DNA of 15,972 bases, taken from NCBI GenBank assembly GCA_964536785.1, contig CAZHYM010000010.1, forward strand, positions 1-15,972, read 5' to 3'. The notes below the pieces were generated by a model. The model ran no database searches, was not told the origin of the DNA, and worked only from the letters and a program-made list of their open reading frames with translations. The translations under genes were made by a program, and so were the position numbers. The first letter of the stretch is position 1, and every line of letters begins with the position of its first letter. Of this stretch, positions 1 through 6,166 are shown piece by piece. The stretch is from CAZHYM01 sp964536785 (GTDB lineage: Bacteria > Patescibacteriota > Saccharimonadia > Saccharimonadales > Saccharimonadaceae).

Positions 1-11
1 GCCTAAACTTG

Positions 12-17
12 TATAAT
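12..17 (+). promoter_or_regulatory. -10 element for the first small gene
   Basis: A perfect TATAAT preceded by TTG lies 51 nt before the preferred ATG at 69. That leaves a leader of about 45 nt carrying an AAAGGTGG Shine-Dalgarno at 53-60. No -35 can be judged because the window begins here. Confidence 0.5.
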
Positions 18-68
18 ATGGTATCATAGCATTTCTACCAAATTCAATTTTGAAAGGTGGCGATCTTT

Positions 69-308
69 ATGGAAGGGGTGCACGTGGCTTCAACAACTCT
101 GAAAATAACTCTCGAGGAGTTTACTGAGTATATTGAAGCCTATATCCGAGATGGTACCGTTAAAGTCAAGGTTATGGATGGTTATGTGGATGCGGAATAC
201 GCAAAACTTTACCCGCCTACAATAATCGGGACTGATTACAAGAAAAAGCGAGTAGTTAGAATCGAATTTAAAGACAACGAAGTTACAGCTAACGTCATTA
301 AATATTAA
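69..308 (+). CDS. Small hypothetical protein, 79 aa
   Basis: I do not recognise this protein. The reading frame opens with a GTG at 57, but the ATG at 69 is preferred because AAAGGTGG (53-60) lies 8 nt upstream. GTG codons at 78 and 84 are in frame, and the one at 84 also has a purine-rich GGAAGGGG before it, so the start is uncertain. The product is soluble with no signal peptide or membrane segment. It opens with a likely helix (LEEFTEYIEAYI), followed by alternating basic and hydrophobic stretches that look like beta strands (VKVKVMDGYVD, KKRVVRIEFKD, EVTANVIKY). It has its own -10 at 12-17 and is closed by a rho-independent terminator, so it appears monocistronic. Its reality rests on codon-like composition and good flanking signals. 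Its function is unknown. Confidence 0.65.
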   Translation: MEGVHVASTTLKITLEEFTEYIEAYIRDGTVKVKVMDGYVDAEYAKLYPPTIIGTDYKKKRVVRIEFKDNEVTANVIKY

Positions 309-334
309 ACATATTATTCACCCTCTCTCACATT

Positions 335-362
335 CCTCAAGTTAAACTTGGGGGATTTTTTT
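335..362 (+). terminator. Rho-independent terminator after the first gene
   Basis: A 7-bp stem (CCTCAAG with CTTGGGG, one G-U pair) with a TTAAA loop is followed by A and seven Ts. It sits 27 nt after the stop of the small gene and immediately before the rlmH -10 element, so it insulates rlmH. Confidence 0.8.
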
Positions 363-366
363 GTTG

Positions 367-372
367 TAGAAT
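367..372 (+). promoter_or_regulatory. -10 element of rlmH, predicted leaderless start
   Basis: TAGAAT preceded by TTG lies only 6 nt before the ATG at 379. That places the expected transcription start at or next to the start codon. No convincing -35 is seen, because the region upstream is the T-tract of the preceding terminator. Confidence 0.5.
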
Positions 373-378
373 AGAAGA

Positions 379-825
379 ATGAAAATACTGACAGTTGGCA
401 AGAAACCACAACCATGGCTAGATTTGGCCATGGAAGGCTATTTAAAGCGCCTGCAAGGGCGTTACAGGGTTGAATTCACGTATTTACCTAGTTCTAAAAA
501 AGAAAGCGACGGTGCGCGTTTAAATGAATCGCGAGAAATTCTTGCTAGGTTAAATAAAGACGATTTCATAATTTTGTTAGACGAGACGGGCAAAAATATT
601 AGCTCCCCTGCTCTTTCGGAGCTAATACAGGCGAATGTTTCTAAAAATATCGTATTTGTAATCGGTGGAGCCTATGGAGTTAACCACGAACTGAAGAAAC
701 GGGCTAATTTCATCTGGAGCCTATCAAATCTTGTTTTTCCACATCAGATTGTTAGATTAATTTTGATTGAGCAGATTTATCGTGCTCAGACGATTGCCTC
801 TAATCATCCGTACCATCATCAATAA
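379..825 (+). CDS. rlmH: 23S rRNA (pseudouridine1915-N3)-methyltransferase RlmH
   Basis: RlmH is a SPOUT-class enzyme that uses S-adenosylmethionine to methylate pseudouridine 1915 in helix 69 of 23S rRNA on the assembled 70S ribosome. The 148-residue product is slightly shorter than the usual 155-159. It has the family landmarks in order: the N-terminal MKILTVGK strand, LLDETGK near residue 67, the SAM-binding FVIGGAYG around 93-100, and the family-typical end from WSLSNLVFPHQIVR (113-126) through YRAQTIASNHPYHHQ. The NHPYH terminus is highly characteristic. SPOUT methyltransferases form a trefoil knot and act as dimers. The start ATG is supported by homology and by a -10 six nt upstream, suggesting a leaderless message. 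The gene ends flush against convergent valS, with no bases between the two stop codons. Confidence 0.95.
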   Translation: MKILTVGKKPQPWLDLAMEGYLKRLQGRYRVEFTYLPSSKKESDGARLNESREILARLNKDDFIILLDETGKNISSPALSELIQANVSKNIVFVIGGAYGVNHELKKRANFIWSLSNLVFPHQIVRLILIEQIYRAQTIASNHPYHHQ

Positions 826-3213
826 TTAGCTAATTACTTTTAGCTCGTTTTCGAGTCGGATAATCATTTCCCGGGCTCGTTGGAGGTCAAGCTCAGTTTC
901 CTTGACAAGCTCCTTCGGCGCTTTAGAGACGTAGCTCGGATTTTCTAATCGGCGTGCTAGATTTGCAACTAGGGCTCGGGTTTGAAGTAACCTGACTTCC
1001 AGATTTGACTGATGCTTATATAGGGTCTTTTCGTCAACGTTTAGCCAGGCATCATGAATAGGATCGGCGATCTTTATGCCTTTTGGTTGGTCAGTCGCTA
1101 CCACTTCTTTTAGTTTGCCGAGGTGGGTAATCATTGGAATGTTATCATTGATTATCCGTGTGGGCTTGTACAGGAGTTGATAATTGTTATTGCCTGGCAA
1201 CTCATTATTTAGGTAACGAATTTCACTAACCAAGTCGATTATCTCTGCAAAATCAGCTACTTTCTTCGGGTCGAATTTAACTTCATTTTGCTTTGGAAGT
1301 TTCTCTTTGATAAGTAAACCGTCTCTCCAAGGCAGTGATTGCCAGATTGCCTCAGTTAAGAAAGGTGCAAATGGATGGGCTAATTTAAGGCACGTCTCTA
1401 GAGCATACACAAGAACCTGATAGTTTGGCTGTTTCTTTGAGCTTTCTAGATACCAATCAGCCATATCATCCCAGATTGTGTGGTAAATGAGCTCATTGGC
1501 CTCTGAAAATCGGTACTTTTTTAGAAAGGATTCAAGTTGAACATTTGCGTTATTTAGTCGACTTAAAATCCAGTGGTCAGCCTCTGATATTGGCTTAATC
1601 ATACCGACACTCTCTACTTTGAAATCAATTGGTAAGAAGTTTTGAACGAATCTTGAAACATTCCACAGTTTATTGCAAAAATTTCGTCCAGCAATTACTT
1701 TGGCGGTTGACAGTGCTTGATTTTGTCCAGCTGAGCGATTTGCAACAATCCCCATTCGCAAGGCATCTGAGCCGTATTGGCTTATTAGCGAAATTGGATT
1801 GATAACATTGCCTTTTGATTTACTCATCTTCTGAGCATGCTCATCTAAAACCATGCCATGCAGATAAACTTCGTTGAAAGGAACTTTGCCAGTCACATAA
1901 AGACCAAGCATAATCATTCTGGCCACCCATCGGTCTAGTAAGTCAGCTCCTGTTTCCATAACAGTAGTTGGGTAAAAACGAGCTAACTTGCCACTCTCTA
2001 AGTAATCAGTGGTTACAAACGGCCATTGACCGCTAGAGAACCAAGTATCAAAAGTGTCCTCTTCTCTGATATATTTTTTACCGTTTACTTCAATTTCGGC
2101 CTCGTCAACACGTTCGTCGTATATCCAATCATTTGAGTCTGATTTGTTAACAAAGGCCGGAATAGGAATCCCCCAGGCAATTTGTCGNNNNNNNNNNNNN
2201 NNNNNNNNNNNNNNNNNNNNNNNNNNNNNNNNNNNNNNNNNNNNNNNNNNNNNNNNNNNNNNNNNNNNNNNNNNNNNNNNNNNNNNNCCCATAAAGCTAT
2301 CCGGAACATTTATCATTTTTCCTGAAGAATCAATCACTTGGACTCTTTCAAGGTTGTGTCGCTCCCCTATCTCGAAGTCATTTGGATCGTGAGCGGGGGT
2401 TATTTTAACAGCCCCAGTGCCAAAATTTGGATCTACATAGTCATCCGCAATAATCGGGATTTCACGATTGGTAATTGGAACCATCGCAGTCTTTCCGATT
2501 AAATCTTTAAAGCGCTTATCTTTCGGATTAACGGCTATTGCCGTATCTCCCAAGATTGTCTCTGGTCTAGTCGTAGCAATAATAATTTCACCAATTTTGT
2601 CAATCAAGGGATATGCAATTAAATACAGCTTACCCTTGACTTGCTTATAGTTAACTTCGATGTCAGCGTAGCTAGTTTGATATTTTGTAGAATAGTTTAC
2701 TATTCTTTCGCCCCTGTAAATCAGACCTTCGTCCCAAAGTTTTTTAAAGGTTGAGTAAACTGTTTTAGTCACTTTTGGATCTAGCGTAAACACTAAATCT
2801 TTCCAGCTTGAACTGACCCCTAGTGCTCTGAGTTGTAGTTCCATGTCGCCTCTCTCTTTGGCAACAAAATTCCAAACGTTGTTATACAATTCTTCACGTG
2901 AAAAGTCAAATCGAGTTTTACCCTGTTTGTTTAATTCCCTCTCGTAAACAACCCAAGTTTCAAAACCTGCATGGTCAGCTCCAGGAATATAAATTGCATC
3001 TCGACCTCTCATTCGATAATAACGGACTAAGATGTCTTGCAGGCTGACTGTTAAGGCGTGGCCAACGTGAAGGTCGCCATTAGCGTTTGGTGGGGGCATA
3101 ACGATCGAATAAGGCTCGCCTTCGCCACTCGGCTCAAAAGCATTAGCCATCTCCCACATAGCATAAATAGTTGGTTCTAGTTCATTTGGTTGGTATACAC
3201 TCGATAGTTCCAT
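826..3213 (-). CDS. valS: Valyl-tRNA synthetase, interrupted by an assembly gap
   Basis: A class I aminoacyl-tRNA synthetase that charges tRNA-Val with valine. The visible order is: the HIGH-type signature HVGH (49-52) within PPPNANGDLHVGH; the editing-domain TTRPETILGDTAIAV and GTGAVKITPAHDPNDFEIG, which are typical of ValS; after the gap RQIAWGIPIPAF and DTWFSSGQWPF; the KMSKSKGN loop; the anticodon-binding helical domain; and a short C-terminal coiled coil (KAPKELV... to the end), a ValS hallmark. The motif usually read DHAGIATQ is DHAGFETW here. A stretch of 100 Ns lies between the editing domain and the second half of the catalytic core. The frame happens to stay open, but residues are probably missing (see findings). 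The start ATG has AGGA 5 nt upstream and an extended -10 at 3243-3251. Confidence 0.94.
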   Translation of the reverse strand: MELSSVYQPNELEPTIYAMWEMANAFEPSGEGEPYSIVMPPPNANGDLHVGHALTVSLQDILVRYYRMRGRDAIYIPGADHAGFETWVVYERELNKQGKTRFDFSREELYNNVWNFVAKERGDMELQLRALGVSSSWKDLVFTLDPKVTKTVYSTFKKLWDEGLIYRGERIVNYSTKYQTSYADIEVNYKQVKGKLYLIAYPLIDKIGEIIIATTRPETILGDTAIAVNPKDKRFKDLIGKTAMVPITNREIPIIADDYVDPNFGTGAVKITPAHDPNDFEIGERHNLERVQVIDSSGKMINVPDSFMXXXXXXXXXXXXXXXXXXXXXXXXXXXXXXXXXXRQIAWGIPIPAFVNKSDSNDWIYDERVDEAEIEVNGKKYIREEDTFDTWFSSGQWPFVTTDYLESGKLARFYPTTVMETGADLLDRWVARMIMLGLYVTGKVPFNEVYLHGMVLDEHAQKMSKSKGNVINPISLISQYGSDALRMGIVANRSAGQNQALSTAKVIAGRNFCNKLWNVSRFVQNFLPIDFKVESVGMIKPISEADHWILSRLNNANVQLESFLKKYRFSEANELIYHTIWDDMADWYLESSKKQPNYQVLVYALETCLKLAHPFAPFLTEAIWQSLPWRDGLLIKEKLPKQNEVKFDPKKVADFAEIIDLVSEIRYLNNELPGNNNYQLLYKPTRIINDNIPMITHLGKLKEVVATDQPKGIKIADPIHDAWLNVDEKTLYKHQSNLEVRLLQTRALVANLARRLENPSYVSKAPKELVKETELDLQRAREMIIRLENELKVIS
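2188..2287. other. Assembly gap of exactly 100 N inside valS
   Basis: One hundred consecutive Ns, the conventional length for a scaffold gap of unknown size. It falls in valS between the editing-domain end (GKMINVPDSFMG) and RQIAWGIPIPAF of the catalytic core. The true sequence and length are unknown, and the apparent in-frame continuity should not be read as evidence of the real size. Confidence 0.98.
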
Positions 3214-3242
3214 TGCATTCCTAATCTGTTTTATCTTATGAA

Positions 3243-3251
3243 ATTATAGCA
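3243..3251 (-). promoter_or_regulatory. Extended -10 promoter of valS
   Basis: On the minus strand TGCTATAAT is a perfect extended -10 (TGn plus TATAAT). Transcription would start near 3236, giving a leader of about 23 nt that contains TTAGGA before the valS ATG. The leader is too short for a T-box or other riboswitch. Confidence 0.65.
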
Positions 3252-3286
3252 TAGAAAGCCGATTCACGCTTCAGCCAAAGATTGAT

Positions 3287-4210
3287 TCATCTAGTTAGGC
3301 GAGAAAATTTAGCAATTTTTAATAATAATTTATAAAGGAAGTAGGGCAGAGGTTTTATTGGTTTTTCCCAAGTTCCTAAGTAGCGCTTCTCATGCCCACC
3401 AAAAGATTTCTTGAACTTTGTAAAACCTTGCCAAGGATGATTTGGGTCCTCGCTGTCGGTGATGCCATAGAAATCAAACGCTTTTTTGCCTAGTCTCTTT
3501 GCGTCGAAGATCATATAACCAAGCAGGGCTGTGCCGGCAGATAGTTTTCTGTATTCCGGGTCAGACCCAGCGTAGGCATAATATCTGTTCTCGGAATCGT
3601 CATACACCATGCTACTTGCGATGATTTTGTCTTCAAACTTAACCTGAAATATTTTTAGGTTGCCAGCTTCCGATAAAACGTCGAATTGAGTTTTTAGATA
3701 TTCTCTAGAGTGAAAATTGATTGAATTTCTTTTTTTTACTTTTTCTAAAAGTCTAATCAGGTTGTTAAAGCCGTTTTCGTTGGTTGCTTCTTCGATTGCC
3801 AAACCTTTACTTCGGAAATTCTTGATAAGATTCCGAGTTTGTTGTTTCATATTTCCTAAAATATCAGCAGTGTCATTGGTTAAATCAAGTACCCATGTAA
3901 GCTCAGGCTGGAGTGATTTGACTTTTTTGTATCCCATTTCCTTTAAATCTTTGCTATCAATGTTTCCTAGTGGCTCGATCCTTATGAAAGTCACGCCAGC
4001 ATCCTTGGCTAGTTTATCGATTTCAAGGAAGCACGCTTCTTTGTTGGATATCAACAGTGGTGAATAGGGGAGGTAGAGTCGAGAATTAAACTTTGTTTTT
4101 TCTAAAATAGCTAGAAAAACATAATCTTGCTTTTTCACGAAAAAAGTTTTCTTATTTAGTTTATTTTGAAAATTTTGCCAAGCTTGGCTTCCGAGATAAT
4201 GTTCTTGCAT
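3287..4210 (-). CDS. FemAB-like lipid II aminoacyltransferase (peptidoglycan bridge formation)
   Basis: Proteins of the FemA/FemB/MurM family transfer amino acids from aminoacyl-tRNA to the peptidoglycan stem peptide, building interpeptide bridges. They have two GNAT-like folds and act at the inner face of the membrane. This 307-residue protein is short for FemA (about 420, which carries a coiled-coil insert) but normal for the insert-less CPR/actinobacterial type. Visible signatures are MKQQTRNLIKNFRSKG (near 121-136), where a basic helix follows the first lobe, a second-lobe strand region (IFQVKFEDKIIASSMVY), and DFYGITDSEDPNHPWQGF followed by TKFKKSFGG near the C terminus, the family's best-conserved block. 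No signal peptide is present. The end is basic and hydrophobic and could be membrane-proximal. It has its own extended -10 seven nt before the ATG. The acceptor and the amino acid transferred cannot be told from sequence. Confidence 0.87.
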   Translation of the reverse strand: MQEHYLGSQAWQNFQNKLNKKTFFVKKQDYVFLAILEKTKFNSRLYLPYSPLLISNKEACFLEIDKLAKDAGVTFIRIEPLGNIDSKDLKEMGYKKVKSLQPELTWVLDLTNDTADILGNMKQQTRNLIKNFRSKGLAIEEATNENGFNNLIRLLEKVKKRNSINFHSREYLKTQFDVLSEAGNLKIFQVKFEDKIIASSMVYDDSENRYYAYAGSDPEYRKLSAGTALLGYMIFDAKRLGKKAFDFYGITDSEDPNHPWQGFTKFKKSFGGHEKRYLGTWEKPIKPLPYFLYKLLLKIAKFSRLTR

Positions 4211-4217
4211 ATACTAA

Positions 4218-4226
4218 ATATTAACA
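4218..4226 (-). promoter_or_regulatory. Extended -10 of the FemAB-like gene, predicted leaderless
   Basis: On the minus strand TGTTAATAT (TGn plus TAATAT) ends 7 nt before the ATG at 4210, so the message should start at or near the start codon. The element directly abuts the T-tract of the upstream terminator at 4228-4249. Confidence 0.5.
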
Positions 4227-4227
4227 T

Positions 4228-4249
4228 AAAAAAGATCCCTGAAGGGGTC
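4228..4249 (-). terminator. Terminator between the small ORF and the FemAB-like gene
   Basis: On the minus strand GACCCC-TTCA-GGGATC, with flanking A-T closure and a single C-A mismatch, is followed by six Ts. It ends the transcript that carries the 41-codon ORF and the nested inverted repeats, and separates it from the FemAB-like gene 18 nt downstream. Confidence 0.65.
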
Positions 4250-4260
4250 TAGGATGGGTG

Positions 4261-4360
4261 TATGCTAAGATTGCACCTAAAATAAACTTTTGCAATGCCG
4301 CAGTCGGAGATAATTTTTGGGATTAGGTTAGGTGCCCCGGAAACATGCTCTTCTAGCATA
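4261..4360 (-). ncRNA. Candidate structured 3' region with nested inverted repeats
   Basis: Two perfect nested inverted repeats are visible: an outer TATGCTA/TAGCATA (4261-4267 with 4354-4360) and an inner GCACCTAA/TTAGGTGC (4273-4280 with 4328-4335). A local hairpin competes with the outer stem, since AGCAT at 4355-4359 can pair with ATGCT at 4345-4349. The two folds are mutually exclusive and both include the stop codon of the small ORF on the minus strand. The minus strand is favoured because a terminator follows at 4228-4249. I recognise no Rfam family: it lacks the tRNA-like ends of tmRNA, the GGAAG loop of SRP RNA and the GAGGAAAGTC of RNase P. It could be a 3' UTR element or a small RNA. 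Confidence 0.35.
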
Positions 4361-4478
4361 TTATAGATAGGGCGGATTCAATATAGCTGTCTAAGGTCTC
4401 TTGCTCGAGGGACGATTCGCCGTTGCTTACGAACGCTTGGCTATTATCGCCTGACTTCTTGGCATGATATTTATCCAT
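4353..4478 (-). CDS. Small ORF, 41 aa, unknown; strong Shine-Dalgarno
   Basis: ATG at 4478 reads 41 codons to TAG at 4353-4355. The peptide begins MDKYHAKKSGDNSQAF and ends SYIESALSIIC, with a terminal cysteine. It is polar and acidic in the middle, amphipathic towards the C terminus, and has no signal peptide. The case for translation is AAGGAGG nine nt before the ATG, the most canonical ribosome-binding site in this window, plus a possible -10 (TAGAAT, 4528-4533) and a terminator at 4228-4249. It lies 79 nt downstream of the tsaD stop on the same strand and could also be read from tsaD. The stop codon is embedded in an inverted repeat. The family is unknown, and a short ORF like this could arise by chance. 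A terminal Cys invites thoughts of a modified or exported peptide, but no modification gene is adjacent. Confidence 0.45.
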   Translation of the reverse strand: MDKYHAKKSGDNSQAFVSNGESSLEQETLDSYIESALSIIC

Positions 4479-4527
4479 TAGAAAGGTCCTCCTTAAAGTG
4501 CTATTCTCTTTTTTAAGAGTTAAGGTA

Positions 4528-4533
4528 ATTCTA
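4528..4533 (-). promoter_or_regulatory. Possible -10 for the 41-codon ORF
   Basis: On the minus strand TAGAAT lies in the tsaD-small ORF spacer. A start near 4521 would give a leader of about 43 nt containing a small hairpin (CTCTT-AAAA-AAGAG, 4506-4519) and then the AAGGAGG. Without it the ORF would be the second gene of a tsaD transcript. Confidence 0.3.
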
Positions 4534-4557
4534 AACTAATATTATTAAATTTAAAGC

Positions 4558-5598
4558 TTAACCAATTTTATCTATGGGGAGGCTGGGTATAACCTCTAGA
4601 GTAAATGGGTCTGTTGGTGGATGGCTTTGGCTTCGATAGAATCCGGCGCTGGCAATCATTGAAGCGTTATCAGTACAGTACTTAGGCTCTGGATAACTGA
4701 TAGCAACCGGGAGCTGCTCAGTCAGCTTCTGTCTAAGCAAACTATTTGCGGCAACACCACCGGCTATAACTATTGAATTTGGTAGGTAACTTTCATAAGC
4801 TAGCTTAGTTTTGTCTACCAATATTTGAATTGCCGTTTCTTGGAAACTGCTGGCTAAGTCGATGCGATCTTCGTCAGATAATTTTTCGGCAATTTCAAAC
4901 GATGGACAAGTAAAATCTTTGCCAATCTGTTTCTGGGCTTGCCGTAAAACGGCCGTCTTTAGTCCAGAATAACTAAAATCTAAAGGATTGTCTGTTTTGG
5001 GTTTGGGAAATTTAAACCGATTCGGGTTACCGTGAAGTGCCGTCATAGCTATCGACGGACCGCCTGGATAGGGGAGGCCAATAACTTTTGCAACTTTATC
5101 AAAAGCCTCGCCGACGGCATCGTCTTGAGTCTTACCTAATAATTTGAAATTTGTATGAGACTCAAACAGAACAAGTTGAGTATGACCACCACTTACGATT
5201 AACGCTAAGCAGGGGAATTCTGGCTCGGCTTTATCTAGAAAATTTGCATAAAAATGAGCCAAAATATGATGGACGCCGTAGAGTGGTTTATCCTTTGTAA
5301 CGGCTAGGGTGCGTGCCGCAAGACTTCCTATCAGTAACGACCCGATTAAACCAGGAGCATAGGTTACAGCTATGGCGTCAATATCATCCCAGGTTAGATT
5401 AGCCTCTTCGAGAGCTTGGTCGATGACCGGGTTGATGACTTCTAGATGAGATCTAGCAGCCACTTCCGGTATGACTCCTCCGAATTTAGAATGGATTTCT
5501 ATTTGTGAATTTACAACATTAGACAGGACTGTAGTCCCGTCGGCTACAATCGAAGCTGCTGTCTCGTCACAACTACTCTCTATTCCCAAAATTTTCAT
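4558..5598 (-). CDS. tsaD: tRNA N6-adenosine threonylcarbamoyltransferase TsaD
   Basis: TsaD transfers the threonylcarbamoyl group from threonylcarbamoyl-AMP to A37 of ANN-decoding tRNAs (t6A), working with TsaB and TsaE. The 346 residues match the family's normal length. The ASKHA-fold landmarks are present: MKILGIESSCDET at the N terminus, the metal-ligand HHILAH (histidines 111 and 115), LIVSGGHTQLVLF, GEAFDKVAKVIGLPYPGGP, DFSYSGLKTAV, IAGGVAANSLLR and the C-terminal YCTDNASMIA with its conserved aspartate. No insertions or lost residues are apparent. tsaB and tsaE are not in this window. The ATG is supported by homology and by a GGTAAAAT element ending 7 nt before it, shared in inverted orientation with the divergent operon's promoter. 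Confidence 0.97.
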   Translation of the reverse strand: MKILGIESSCDETAASIVADGTTVLSNVVNSQIEIHSKFGGVIPEVAARSHLEVINPVIDQALEEANLTWDDIDAIAVTYAPGLIGSLLIGSLAARTLAVTKDKPLYGVHHILAHFYANFLDKAEPEFPCLALIVSGGHTQLVLFESHTNFKLLGKTQDDAVGEAFDKVAKVIGLPYPGGPSIAMTALHGNPNRFKFPKPKTDNPLDFSYSGLKTAVLRQAQKQIGKDFTCPSFEIAEKLSDEDRIDLASSFQETAIQILVDKTKLAYESYLPNSIVIAGGVAANSLLRQKLTEQLPVAISYPEPKYCTDNASMIASAGFYRSQSHPPTDPFTLEVIPSLPIDKIG

Positions 5599-5605
5599 CA
5601 GTATA

Positions 5606-5616
5606 ATTTTACCACA
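5606..5616 (-). promoter_or_regulatory. tsaD promoter, TGTGGTAAAAT extended -10
   Basis: On the minus strand TGTGGTAAAAT contains TGG-TAAAAT, an extended -10 that ends 7 nt before the tsaD ATG (leaderless prediction). The same 11-mer occurs twice on the plus strand at 5643-5653 and 5686-5696, making this a divergent promoter with inverted -10 elements. Confidence 0.55.
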
Positions 5617-5659
5617 GTTCGTTTCCTATGTTTTAAACCGTTTGTGGTAAAATTTAGAT

Positions 5660-5713
5660 ATGAAAGCTACTTGTTTTAAACCGTTTGTGGTAAAATTTAG
5701 ACATGAAACTTAA
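5660..5713 (+). CDS. 17-codon upstream ORF overlapping the next gene's start
   Basis: ATG at 5660 in promoter copy 1 reads 17 codons (MKATCFKPFVVKFRHET) and stops at TAA 5711-5713, 8 nt beyond the ATG at 5703, in another frame. A leaderless message from copy 1 would present this ATG first and translate across the real start. It is probably a by-product of the duplication rather than a functional peptide, but it could lower or couple expression of the downstream gene. Confidence 0.25.
   Translation: MKATCFKPFVVKFRHET
5686..5696 (+). promoter_or_regulatory. Proximal promoter of the surface-protein operon
   Basis: TGTGGTAAAAT (extended -10) ends 6 nt before ATG 5703, predicting a leaderless mRNA for the three-gene operon. 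Copy 1 of the tandem repeat supplies an identical element at 5643-5653. No TTGACA-like -35 lies at the right distance from either copy. Confidence 0.55.
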
Positions 5714-6164
5714 CTTTTTGAAAACCAAAAAGAGTCGTTTATTCTTGATTTTATTACTACTCATTGTAGCTATATTTGTTTTTTGGAAGCTTGGACTTGG
5801 TTCAAAGCTTTCTAATCTAGTTAATAACAAAGGTAAAGAGCCAGAAAAAGAACTTGTTGTCTGTAATGACGACATCATCAAGCGTTATGAGATTCTAAAA
5901 CTGCCAGTTGAAAATCGAGTTGAGCTTATTCAGAAAGAAATTGATGTAATCTCAAAGCTTAATTACCACATCGATGATGTGAATTGTCTGTATATAATGT
6001 CACAGTATTATCCTGTGGTTTATAACTATTCTGCTGCCATGCAGTATGCCGATTTATTATCTGAAAAACTAGTTGGCGATAAAAAGCTATCAAAACTTTT
6101 CACAAATGTTTTTACTCCAGATGATATTAAGAATTATCTAAGTTTTAGGATGTTGGCAGAATAG
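5703..6164 (+). CDS. Small single-pass membrane protein, unknown function, 153 aa
   Basis: I do not recognise the family. The N terminus is basic (KLNFLKTKKSR) and followed by one strong hydrophobic segment at about 13-29 (LFLILLLLIVAIFVFW), consistent with an N-in signal anchor that leaves the rest outside the cell. A short charged linker (NNKGKEPEKE) leads to a mostly helical domain with two cysteines (54 and 95) that could form a disulfide. The spacing of helices (NRVELIQKEIDVISKL, YSAAMQYADLLSEKL) is reminiscent of a TPR-like helical hairpin, but this is only a guess. It is the first gene of an operon: 2 nt separate its stop from the secreted-protein ATG, so the two products probably act together at the cell surface. 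Confidence 0.8.
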   Translation: MKLNFLKTKKSRLFLILLLLIVAIFVFWKLGLGSKLSNLVNNKGKEPEKELVVCNDDIIKRYEILKLPVENRVELIQKEIDVISKLNYHIDDVNCLYIMSQYYPVVYNYSAAMQYADLLSEKLVGDKKLSKLFTNVFTPDDIKNYLSFRMLAE

Positions 6165-6166
6165 AT

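Larger units (their letters stand above)
5629..5714 (+). repeat. Tandem 43-bp direct repeat carrying promoter and start codon
   Basis: Copy 1 is 5629-5671 and copy 2 is 5672-5714. The first 30 bases are identical, from TGTTTTAAACCG through GTAAAATTTAGA, followed by one C/T difference and ATGAAA in both copies. The repeat duplicates the extended -10 (5648-5653 and 5691-5696), each 6 nt before an ATG (5660 and 5703). Because 43 is not a multiple of three, the first ATG opens a different frame from the real gene. Confidence 0.9.

Noticed and set aside
2054..2392. ORFs opposite and alongside valS that run through the N block (2054-2392 plus, 2085-2309 minus)
   Set aside because: They exist only because Ns do not encode stops, and they overlap a confident gene in other frames.
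826..3213. Frameshifted or pseudogenised valS
   Set aside because: The only interruption is the N gap. Both halves are in frame and carry intact HVGH and KMSKS motifs, so this is an assembly artefact, not decay.
2661..3260. T-box or other riboswitch upstream of valS
   Set aside because: The predicted start near 3236 leaves only about 23 nt of leader, with no specifier loop or antiterminator sequence.
4210..4557. tmRNA, RNase P RNA, SRP RNA or 6S RNA in the tsaD-FemAB spacer
   Set aside because: No tRNA-like acceptor or TTCGAATC T-arm, no GAGGAAAGTC core, no GGAAG tetraloop region, and no long imperfect hairpin with a central bubble. The stems found do not match any of these families.
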